Below are positions 1 to 5,401 of a stretch of DNA of 8,679 nucleotides, piece by piece. The position numbers were made by a program, and so were the translations under genes. The stretch spans positions 1-8,679 of the forward strand of contig DQGF01000487.1 in assembly GCA_003525045.1 (NCBI GenBank), read 5' to 3'. The notes under the pieces were generated by a model. It was not told the DNA's origin. It did no database searches and saw only the letters and a program-made list of their open reading frames with translations. This DNA is from Pseudomonas sp. GTDB taxonomy: Bacteria; Pseudomonadota; Gammaproteobacteria; Pseudomonadales; Pseudomonadaceae. The stretch's first letter is position 1. Every line of letters begins with the position of its first letter.

Positions 1-24
1 ACAGGGGCAGCGCGAGGTCATTTC

Positions 25-963
25 ATGAGCGATCTGGATCGTTACCTGCAAGCCGCTACCCGCGACAACACCCGTCGCAGCTATCGGGCGGCCATCGAGC
101 ACTTCGAAGTCAGTTGGGGCGGTTTTCTGCCGGCCACTGCCGACAGCGTCGCGCGTTATCTGGTGGCGTATGCCGGTGAGTTGTCGATCAATACCTTGAA
201 GCTGCGCTTGTCGGCACTGGCGCAATGGCACAACAGCCAGGGCTTTGCCGATCCCACCAAGGCGCCAGTGGTGCGCAAGGTGTTCAAGGGCATTCGCGCG
301 TTGCATCCGGCGCAGGAGAAACAGGCCGAGCCGTTGCAGCTGCAGCATCTCGAACAAGTGGTGGCCTGGCTGGAGCAAGAGGCGCAGGCCGCAAAAACAG
401 CAGACGATCAAGCCGCTCTCTTACGCGCAAGGCGCGACACGGCGCTGATTCTGCTGGGCTTCTGGCGTGGTTTTCGTAGCGATGAGTTGTGTCGCCTGCA
501 GATCGAGCACGTGCAAGCGAGCGCCGGTTCCGGCATCACGCTGTACCTGCCGCGAAGCAAGAGCGACCGTGAAAACCTCGGCAAGACTTATCAGACGCCG
601 GCCTTGCAGCGTTTGTGTCCGGTGCAGGCGTACATCGCGTGGATCAGCGCGGCGGCGTTGGTTCGCGGTCCGGTGTTCCGGGGTATCGACCGTTGGGGAC
701 ATTTGGGCGAGGAGGGCCTGCACGCCAACAGCGTGATCCCGTTATTGCGCCAGGCGCTGGAGCGCGCAGGCATTCCTGCTGAGCACTACACCAGCCACTC
801 CTTGCGCCGAGGCTTCGCGACCTGGGCGCATCAGAGCGGTTGGGATCTGAAATCGTTGATGAGTTACGTCGGCTGGAAGGATATGAAGTCGGCCATGCGC
901 TACGTTGACGCCAACCCGTTTCCGGTAATGCCCCGGATCGTTGAGAAGCCCTTGATCCCCTAG
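25..963 (+). CDS. Tyrosine-type site-specific recombinase/integrase
   Basis: A 312-residue DNA strand-exchange enzyme of the phage-integrase/XerCD family, which cuts and rejoins DNA through a 3'-phosphotyrosine intermediate. Residues 1 to about 95 look like the SAM-like core-binding domain and about 100-305 like the catalytic domain. The full active-site set is visible: Arg151 (FRSDEL), Lys179 (RSKSD), His258 and Arg261 (HSLRRG), Trp284 in the His/Trp position (VGWKD), and nucleophile Tyr293 (MRYVD), nine residues after Trp284 as in the family. The ATG is preceded by GAGGT seven bases upstream. The protein is therefore probably active, not a remnant. No excisionase, phage gene or att repeat is visible nearby, and the next gene is ahpC, so its target and partner are unknown. 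The sequence before base 25 is too short to tell whether it is the last gene of an operon. The family is certain; the biological role is not. Confidence 0.93.
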   Translation: MSDLDRYLQAATRDNTRRSYRAAIEHFEVSWGGFLPATADSVARYLVAYAGELSINTLKLRLSALAQWHNSQGFADPTKAPVVRKVFKGIRALHPAQEKQAEPLQLQHLEQVVAWLEQEAQAAKTADDQAALLRARRDTALILLGFWRGFRSDELCRLQIEHVQASAGSGITLYLPRSKSDRENLGKTYQTPALQRLCPVQAYIAWISAAALVRGPVFRGIDRWGHLGEEGLHANSVIPLLRQALERAGIPAEHYTSHSLRRGFATWAHQSGWDLKSLMSYVGWKDMKSAMRYVDANPFPVMPRIVEKPLIP

Positions 964-968
964 ATACC

Positions 969-1006
969 GTTTTCTTCTATTAATACTGTCGGCTAATAGC
1001 GAAAAC
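969..1006. repeat. Bulged inverted repeat between the recombinase gene and ahpC
   Basis: The arms are GTTTTC (969-974) plus CTATTA (977-982) against TAATAG (994-999) plus GAAAAC (1001-1006). This gives 12 paired positions interrupted by a 2/1 internal loop, around an 11-base centre. It begins six bases after the recombinase stop codon. No T tract follows, so it is not a standard intrinsic terminator. It could be a protein-binding operator, an RNA 3'-end structure, or a recombinase-arm-like site. The structure is read directly; the function is unknown. Confidence 0.6.
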
Positions 1007-1032
1007 CAATCGGCGGCATGAGGTTTGCCAAT
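996..1032 (+). promoter_or_regulatory. Possible OxyR binding site upstream of ahpC
   Basis: Two 15-base segments (996-1010 and 1018-1032) start exactly 22 bases apart, two helical turns, and both end in CCAAT. Against the OxyR half-site pattern ATAGnTnnnAnCTAT I count 8 of 10 fixed positions in the first and 5 of 10 in the second. The second overlaps the proposed -35 box, which is where OxyR normally sits at activated promoters. ahpC is a classic OxyR target. The match is imperfect, and the assignment is inference. Confidence 0.4.
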
Positions 1033-1052
1033 GAGCTATCGGGGGATTGAAT
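1025..1052 (+). promoter_or_regulatory. Likely sigma70 promoter of ahpC
   Basis: TTGCCA (1025-1030, five of six consensus bases) is followed after 16 bases by TTGAAT (1047-1052, four of six). The predicted start near 1059 gives a leader of about 40 bases before the ahpC ATG. It lies directly downstream of, and overlaps, the possible OxyR repeat. This is the best pair I can find in the gap, but it was found by eye. Confidence 0.45.
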
Positions 1053-1100
1053 AGGTAGGATTCATTCCATCAACTTTTCAACCCTGACGGAGAGTCACCG

Positions 1101-1664
1101 ATGCCTATCATCAACAGCCAAGTTAAACCGTTCAAAGCTACCGCCTATAAAAATGGCGACTTCGTACAAGTGTCGGACGCTGACCTGAAAGGCAAGTGGT
1201 CTGTGGTGTTCTTCTACCCAGCCGACTTCACCTTCGTTTGCCCGACCGAACTGGAAGACCTGGCCGACAACTACGACGCGTTCCAGAAGCTGGGCGTCGA
1301 GATCTACAGCGTTTCCACCGATACCCACTTTGCCCACGCGGCCTGGCACAACACTTCGCCAGCCATCGGCAAAATCCAGTACACCATGATCGGCGACCCG
1401 ACCCACGCTATCTCCCGCAACTTCGACGTGCTGATCGAAGAAGCCGGTCTGGCTGACCGTGGCACTTTCGTGATCAACCCTGAAGGCCAGATCAAAATCG
1501 TCGAACTGAACGACGGTGGCGTGGGCCGTGACGCTTCCGAGCTGCTGCGCAAAATCAAGGCTGCCCAGTACGTCGCTGCTCACCCGGGCCAGGTTTGCCC
1601 AGCCAAGTGGAAAGAAGGCGAGGCCACTCTGGCTCCGTCCCTGGACCTGGTCGGCAAGATCTAA
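1101..1664 (+). CDS. ahpC: Alkyl hydroperoxide reductase peroxiredoxin subunit AhpC
   Basis: A typical 2-Cys peroxiredoxin of 187 residues, the usual length of bacterial AhpC. It reduces hydrogen peroxide, organic hydroperoxides and peroxynitrite in the cytoplasm and is recycled by AhpF with NADH. The PxxxTxxC active site is Pro40, Thr44 and peroxidatic Cys47 (TFVCPTE), with the conserved Arg120 (LADRGTF). The resolving Cys166 sits in [10 protein letters not shown]. The start has GGAG eight bases upstream. The next gene is ahpF, but a strong terminator lies between them, so ahpC should be made in excess over the reductase. Peroxide-inducible control by OxyR is expected from the family and is tentatively supported by the upstream repeat. 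Nothing is missing or altered. Confidence 0.98.
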   Translation: MPIINSQVKPFKATAYKNGDFVQVSDADLKGKWSVVFFYPADFTFVCPTELEDLADNYDAFQKLGVEIYSVSTDTHFAHAAWHNTSPAIGKIQYTMIGDPTHAISRNFDVLIEEAGLADRGTFVINPEGQIKIVELNDGGVGRDASELLRKIKAAQYVAAHPGQVCPAKWKEGEATLAPSLDLVGKI

Positions 1665-1723
1665 GTCCGTGACGCGCTACATCAGGGCGGAGTCCCGCAC
1701 CTAAGTAAGCTGCAACCGCCCTC

Positions 1724-1760
1724 AAAAACGCCCGGGCGAGATTCGCTCGGGCGTTTTTTT
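1724..1760 (+). terminator. Intrinsic terminator after ahpC, inside the ahpC-ahpF gap
   Basis: A 16-base stem (1724-1739 with 1743-1758, a single G-T wobble) closes a three-base loop and runs into seven T residues (1754-1760). It lies between two genes that work together, with only 26 bases from its end to the ahpF start and no obvious promoter there. ahpF is therefore probably transcribed by read-through. Confidence 0.9.
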
Positions 1761-1786
1761 ATGAACGAAAAAAGGAAATCGCCCGT

Positions 1787-3349
1787 ATGTTGGACGCCAA
1801 TCTTAAAGCCCAGTTGAAATCGTACCTGGAACGGGTCACCCAGCCGATCGAGATCGTTGCCTCCCTCGACGACGGTGCGAAATCCCAGGAAATGCTCGAA
1901 CTCCTGAAAGACGTTGCCAGTCTTTCTACTCACATTACGTTGCTCGACAACGGTGACGATGCACGTAAACCATCGTTCTCGATCAACCGCCCGGGTGCCG
2001 ATATCAGCCTGCGTTTCGCCGGCATCCCCATGGGCCACGAATTCACCTCCCTGGTGCTGGCCTTGCTGCAAGTCGGCGGCCACCCCTCGAAAGCCAGTGT
2101 CGAGGTGATCGAACAGATCCGCTCGCTCAAGGGCGAGTTCAACTTCGAGACCTACTTCTCACTGTCCTGTCAGAACTGCCCGGATGTGGTCCAGGCGCTG
2201 AACCTGATGGCGGTGCTGAACCCGAACATCCGCCACGTCGCCATCGATGGCGCGCTGTTCCAGGCCGAAGTCGATGAGCGCCAGATCATGGCCGTGCCCA
2301 GCATTTACCTGAACGGGGTGAACTTCGGTCAGGGTCGCATGGGCCTGGAAGAAATCCTCGCCAAAATCGACACCAGCGGCATCGAGCGCCAGGCCGAGAA
2401 GATCAGCGCCAAAGAAGCCTTTGACGTACTGGTTGTCGGTGGTGGTCCAGCCGGTGCTTCGGCAGCGATCTACGCCGCCCGTAAAGGCATTCGCACCGGT
2501 GTCGCGGCCGAGCGTTTTGGTGGGCAGGTGCTGGACACCATGGCCATCGAAAACTTCATCTCCGTGCAGGAGACCGAAGGGCCGAAACTGGCCGCCGCCC
2601 TGGAGGAGCACGTCAAGCAGTACGACGTCGACATCATGAACCTGCAACGCGCCGACAAACTGGTGCCGGGCAAGAATGGCGAGTTGCACGAAGTCCACTT
2701 CGCCAGCGGCGCTACATTAAAAGCCAAAACCGTGATTCTCGCGACCGGTGCGCGGTGGCGTGAAATGAACGTCCCGGGTGAGCAGCAATACCGCAACAAG
2801 GGCGTGGCGTACTGCCCGCACTGTGACGGTCCGCTGTTCAAAGGCAAGCGAGTGGCGGTGATCGGTGGCGGTAACTCCGGCGTCGAAGCGGCCATCGACC
2901 TGGCCGGTATCGTGTCCCACGTGACATTGCTCGAGTTCGACGTGCAGTTGCGCGCCGATGCAGTCCTGCAGCGCAAGTTGCACAGCCTGCCGAACGTCAC
3001 CGTGATCACCCGTGCGCAAACCACTGAAGTGACCGGCGACGGCCAGAAGGTCAACGGCCTGCGCTACAAGGATCGTCAGTCGGACGAGCTGCGGACCGTG
3101 GAGCTGGAAGGAATCTTCGTGCAGATCGGTCTGTTGCCCAACACCGACTGGCTCAAAGGCACCATCGAGTTGTCGCCGCGTGGCGAGATCATCGTCGATG
3201 CCCGTGGCGAGACGTCGGTGCCGGGCGTGTTTGCTGCCGGTGACGTGACCACCGTGCCGTACAAGCAGATCGTGATTGCAGTGGGCGAGGGTGCCAAGGC
3301 CTCCCTGAGTGCGTTCGATCACTTGATCCGGACTTCAGCCCCGGCATAA
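1787..3349 (+). CDS. ahpF: Alkyl hydroperoxide reductase flavoprotein subunit AhpF
   Basis: The NADH-dependent FAD disulfide reductase (520 residues, normal length) that recycles oxidised AhpC. The N-terminal region (about 1-200) is the double thioredoxin-like fold, with its redox pair Cys128/Cys131 in SCQNCPD that passes electrons to AhpC. The thioredoxin-reductase-like part follows. It has an FAD-binding glycine motif at 218-223 (GGGPAG), the active-site pair Cys343/Cys346 (CPHC), the NADH-binding glycine motif at 360-365 (GGGNSG), and the second FAD motif near 480-487 (GVFAAGDV). The start has AGGA ten bases upstream. It follows ahpC by 122 bases across a terminator, so expression likely depends on read-through from the ahpC promoter. 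All catalytic cysteines are present. Confidence 0.98.
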   Translation: MLDANLKAQLKSYLERVTQPIEIVASLDDGAKSQEMLELLKDVASLSTHITLLDNGDDARKPSFSINRPGADISLRFAGIPMGHEFTSLVLALLQVGGHPSKASVEVIEQIRSLKGEFNFETYFSLSCQNCPDVVQALNLMAVLNPNIRHVAIDGALFQAEVDERQIMAVPSIYLNGVNFGQGRMGLEEILAKIDTSGIERQAEKISAKEAFDVLVVGGGPAGASAAIYAARKGIRTGVAAERFGGQVLDTMAIENFISVQETEGPKLAAALEEHVKQYDVDIMNLQRADKLVPGKNGELHEVHFASGATLKAKTVILATGARWREMNVPGEQQYRNKGVAYCPHCDGPLFKGKRVAVIGGGNSGVEAAIDLAGIVSHVTLLEFDVQLRADAVLQRKLHSLPNVTVITRAQTTEVTGDGQKVNGLRYKDRQSDELRTVELEGIFVQIGLLPNTDWLKGTIELSPRGEIIVDARGETSVPGVFAAGDVTTVPYKQIVIAVGEGAKASLSAFDHLIRTSAPA

Positions 3350-3367
3350 CACCGACGCTAAAAACAC

Positions 3368-3398
3368 AAAACCCCATGAACGATCATGGGGTTTTTTT
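3368..3398. terminator. Bidirectional intrinsic terminator between ahpF and gloA
   Basis: A 12-base perfect stem (3368-3379 with 3384-3395) closes a four-base loop, with T residues at 3392-3398 on the + strand. An A-rich run at 3361-3371 gives a U-rich tail on the - strand. It sits between two convergent genes and can end both transcripts. Confidence 0.88.
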
Positions 3399-3437
3399 GC
3401 CTGGTACGGTCCCACATCATTAGATCTGTATTGGATG

Positions 3438-3959
3438 TTACAGCGGCGCAGGCTGAATGATCTCAACCCAATAAGCATCCGGATCCTTGATGAACGCCAG
3501 GCTCTTCATGCGGCCGTCGTTCAGGCGTTTCTGGAAATCGCAGCCCAGCGCTTCGAAGCGCTCGCAGGCGGCGACGATGTCCGGCACCGAGATGCAGATG
3601 TGGCCGAAACCGCGCGGGTCGGTGTTGCCGTTGTGGTAGGCGAAATCCGTGTCGTTTTCGGTGCCGTGGTTGTGAGTCAGTTCAAGAATGCCCGGGATCG
3701 ATTTCATCCACTCGGTGCGTGCCGCGGCGTCGGCCGGGATCTGGTTTTTATCGACCAGCGCCAGGAAGTACAGGCTGAATTCGGCTTCCGGGAAATCGCG
3801 CTTTTCCACCAGCGAGAAACCCAGGATCCGCGTGTAGAAATCCAGGGACTTGGTGATGTCCTTGACCCGCAGCATGGTGTGGTTGAAGACAAAGTTCTGC
3901 GTGGCGGTGTCAGGCTGGGCGGTCACGCCGGGGAAGGTGTTCAATTCGTGCAGGCTCAT
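3438..3959 (-). CDS. gloA: Lactoylglutathione lyase (glyoxalase I)
   Basis: Converts the hemithioacetal of methylglyoxal and glutathione to S-lactoylglutathione, the first step of the glyoxalase pathway; cytoplasmic. I choose the ATG at 3959 (173 residues, starting MSLHEL) because a GGAGGG Shine-Dalgarno lies just upstream. An in-frame TTG at 3974 would place that ribosome-binding sequence inside the coding region. The two beta-alpha-beta modules of the VOC fold are covered. Expected metal ligands are His27 (NHTMLRVKD), Glu93 (ILELTHN), His120 (GFGHICI) and Glu166 (YWVEII). His27 stands where the human enzyme has Gln33, as in E. coli GloA. The extra segments around 55-80 and 95-115 resemble the longer form found in human GLO1 and P. 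putida, which is usually zinc-active. It is convergent with ahpF and probably monocistronic. Confidence 0.96.
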   Translation of the reverse strand: MSLHELNTFPGVTAQPDTATQNFVFNHTMLRVKDITKSLDFYTRILGFSLVEKRDFPEAEFSLYFLALVDKNQIPADAAARTEWMKSIPGILELTHNHGTENDTDFAYHNGNTDPRGFGHICISVPDIVAACERFEALGCDFQKRLNDGRMKSLAFIKDPDAYWVEIIQPAPL

Positions 3960-4104
3960 GGGCCCTCCGGACAATAAGTGGGGCTAACGAATGGCGACCA
4001 TGATACGCAAGGGCGCAGGCATCACCAAACCCAAACCTTCGGCTATTGCCTGACAGCCGGGCGAGGCTCAGACTTTATGGATCAATCCGTGAGTGTTCAT
4101 AACA

Positions 4105-4629
4105 ATGATTCGATTCTGTCCATCGATGTTCGTCCTGATGGGTGTGCTTTCAGCGGTGACCAGTGCGCACGCCGATGCGCCAGTCGTGACCTGGCCTGAC
4201 GGCTGGGAAGTCGAAGCCGTCCCGCAAGAGGCTGGCAATGCCCAAGTGTTCCGTCAGCGCGCGGTGAAAAACGATCAGAGCGGTACGCCGGTGATGGTGA
4301 TGGAGTTGACCATGACTCAGGTGCAAAGCGGTCATCAGGTGAATCTGCAGGGCGTGTTGCTGGAGATGCGCAAGTCTGTGCAGAAAGACTTCTTTCAAGG
4401 CGGCTATCAAAGTGTCTGCAACAAGATTCACCCGACTAGCTTGAGCCGCTTGGCGGCGCTGGAAACTACCTGCACCATCACGCAGAACGGTCGTCATGTG
4501 CTGTCTCAAACATTGGTGGCGGCAGTGGACGCCGATAAGGCCTATGTTTTTTCTTGCGCGGGGCAGGCTGAGGTTTATAAGGCAAGTCAGGATGAAATTA
4601 ACGCGGCCCGTAACAGCTTGAAACTTTAG
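4105..4629 (+). CDS. Exported hypothetical protein, probably the DUF4946 type
   Basis: A 174-residue protein of unknown function. It begins with a clear signal peptide: Arg3, a hydrophobic stretch at about 8-20, and a signal peptidase I site AHA-DA after residue 23. It should be periplasmic. The mature part has WPDGWEVE near its start and three cysteines (105, 123, 151), so at least one disulfide is possible. No catalytic motif is recognisable. From memory it resembles the small Pseudomonas exported family DUF4946; I cannot confirm that here. The start is uncertain: ATG at 4105 is preferred, GTG at 4093 adds four residues, and neither has a strong Shine-Dalgarno. A weak promoter-like pair (CTGACA at 4050-4055, TTTATG at 4074-4079) lies upstream. 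It is divergent from gloA. Confidence 0.8.
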   Translation: MIRFCPSMFVLMGVLSAVTSAHADAPVVTWPDGWEVEAVPQEAGNAQVFRQRAVKNDQSGTPVMVMELTMTQVQSGHQVNLQGVLLEMRKSVQKDFFQGGYQSVCNKIHPTSLSRLAALETTCTITQNGRHVLSQTLVAAVDADKAYVFSCAGQAEVYKASQDEINAARNSLKL

Positions 4630-4658
4630 TTGACGATTGCAGTGTGTGGCAGTCTAAA
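4630..4658 (+). promoter_or_regulatory. Promoter-like boxes directly after the exported-protein gene
   Basis: TTGACG (4630-4635, five of six) and TCTAAA (4653-4658, four of six) are separated by the ideal 17 bases. The first box starts on the base after the preceding stop codon. A transcript would start near 4665 and run about 120 bases to the terminator at 4759-4788. It could drive a small RNA or mini-ORF. Found by eye. Confidence 0.35.
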
Positions 4659-4664
4659 GCCCCT

Positions 4665-4788
4665 GCGCACATTTTTAGATAGCCAAAGGAATTAAGCCCA
4701 AAGTAGTCAGCAAGTAGCGACTGATGGCCTCCAATCGTTGCATTTGGAGGTGTTCATGAAAAAGCCCTGCATTGGCAGGGCTTTTTTT
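4665..4788 (+). ncRNA. Candidate small RNA between the exported-protein gene and the mvaT-family gene
   Basis: Between promoter-like boxes and an intrinsic terminator lies a stretch of about 124 bases with two further hairpins. The first is AGTC-GC paired with GC-GACT (4705-4722, one bulged A, five-base loop). The second is CCTCCAA paired with TTGGAGG (4728-4734 with 4744-4750). The second hides a GGAGG Shine-Dalgarno. This architecture fits a small regulatory RNA. The alternatives are simple read-through trailer sequence of the upstream gene, or the leader of the mini-ORF at 4756. I do not recognise a known RNA family. Confidence 0.28.
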
Positions 4789-4806
4789 ATTACCGCGAGT
4801 GCTTAA
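4756..4806 (+). CDS. Possible 16-residue mini-ORF overlapping a terminator
   Basis: GGAGG at 4746-4750, five bases before the ATG, precedes a 16-codon frame (MKKPCIGRAFFITASA) ending in TAA at 4804-4806. The frame runs straight through the terminator stem, so the full peptide needs read-through, and its stop overlaps the end of the mvaT-family gene on the other strand. The terminator arm itself forces the Lys-Lys-Pro and Phe-Phe codons. This may be coincidence, since A-tract terminators preceded by ATG are easy to find. Listed for its ideal ribosome-binding site only. Confidence 0.15.
   Translation: MKKPCIGRAFFITASA
4759..4788. terminator. Bidirectional intrinsic terminator downstream of the mvaT-family gene
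   Basis: A perfect 12-base stem (4759-4770 with 4775-4786) closes the loop ATTG, with seven T residues at 4782-4788. The A run at 4759-4763 provides a U tail on the - strand. It ends the mvaT-family transcript and any + strand transcript arriving from 4105-4758. Confidence 0.9.
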
Positions 4807-5168
4807 CCACGCAGCCAGGAATCCACGGTGGCAGCACCGTATTCTTCCTTCCAGGCTTTCAGGCCGCGGTGGTTGCCGCCCTTGGTTTCAATCAGTTCAC
4901 CAGTGTGCGGATTCTGATAAATCTTGACCACGCGAGCGCGGCGGGTTTTAGGCGCTGCTGCCTGTTGCAGGCCTGATTTTGCCGGGTTCGGATCGAGAAT
5001 GGCTATGATGTCACGCAGGCTTTTGCCATAGGTTTTCATCAGCCCCTGGAGCTTTTCTTCGAATTCGATTTCTTTCTTGAGCCCGGCATCGTTCTTCAGG
5101 GTCTCCAGCTGCTTGAGCTGTTCCTGAAGGGCCTTTTCAGCTGCACGAAATTCAGCGAGTCTGGACAA
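4803..5168 (-). CDS. MvaT/MvaU-family H-NS-like xenogeneic silencer
   Basis: A nucleoid-associated protein of 121 residues that binds AT-rich DNA in the minor groove and silences foreign and surface-related genes. The N-terminal half (about 1-60) is a charged helical oligomerisation region with coiled-coil character, containing the family block KSLRDIIAILDP (49-60). The C-terminal half (about 74-121) is the DNA-binding domain with RRARVVK and ETKGGNHRGLKAWKEEYG. Arg79 and Gly98-Asn99 correspond to the AT-pincer residues of P. aeruginosa MvaT. The N-terminal MSRLAEFRAAE and the SWLRG end look closer to MvaU/TurB/MvaV than to MvaT itself, so I give no symbol. The chosen start is TTG at 5168, with GGAG eight bases upstream. 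Extension to 5204 adds an unrelated-looking N terminus and loses that ribosome-binding site. Confidence 0.93.
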   Translation of the reverse strand: MSRLAEFRAAEKALQEQLKQLETLKNDAGLKKEIEFEEKLQGLMKTYGKSLRDIIAILDPNPAKSGLQQAAAPKTRRARVVKIYQNPHTGELIETKGGNHRGLKAWKEEYGAATVDSWLRG

Positions 5169-5279
5169 TATCTTTACTCCAATAGTGTATTTGGCTGATA
5201 CCAACCGCCAACAAAGCTATAAGCCAAGAGCCTTGTAGCGACTCGGTGATAATGGCTCACCTGCCAATCTTGCACAGGC

Positions 5280-5308
5280 ATTAAAAATTGTAGTAGTTAA
5301 TTGGCCAA
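5280..5308 (-). promoter_or_regulatory. Likely promoter of the mvaT-family gene
   Basis: Read on the - strand, TTGGCC (5308-5303) is followed after 17 bases by TTTAAT (5285-5280, five of six). Transcription would begin near 5273, leaving a leader of about 105 bases. The surrounding 5280-5360 stretch is conspicuously AT-rich for this genome. That suits binding by MvaT-family proteins, and so autoregulation, which is common in the family but not shown here. Confidence 0.5.
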
Positions 5309-5364
5309 GAGTAAATCCTGTCTTTTTCTTCATGTAACTACACTAGTCTTTTGATTCAATTTGG

Positions 5365-5384
5365 TGCGACGCCGCCCTGTCGCA
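5365..5384. repeat. Small inverted repeat downstream of the EAL gene
   Basis: TGCGAC (5365-5370) and GTCGCA (5379-5384) form a perfect six-base stem around eight bases, about 18 bases past the end of the EAL gene on the - strand. No U tract follows in that direction, so it is at best a weak or factor-dependent terminator. I see no better terminator for that gene. Confidence 0.35.
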
Positions 5385-5401
5385 TCGCGTGGATCCGTTA
5401 G

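Noticed and set aside
977..999. CTAT and ATAG half-sites as an OxyR site
   Set aside because: They are 15 bases apart, not the seven-base spacing between OxyR half-sites; the 22-base repeat at 996-1032 fits better.
2159..3322. Long antisense frames inside ahpF
   Set aside because: Shadows of a fully conserved gene; composition is biased and no motif is visible.
3960..3974. TTG start at 3974 for gloA
   Set aside because: It would put the GGAGGG ribosome-binding sequence inside the coding region; the ATG at 3959 fits the family N terminus.
3435..3977. A 180-codon + strand frame mirroring gloA
   Set aside because: It is the antisense image of gloA, whose metal ligands and ribosome-binding site are clear.
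5223..5311. Repeated GCCAAGAG at 5223-5230 and 5304-5311
   Set aside because: Only eight bases long and far apart; it can occur by chance and has no further symmetry.
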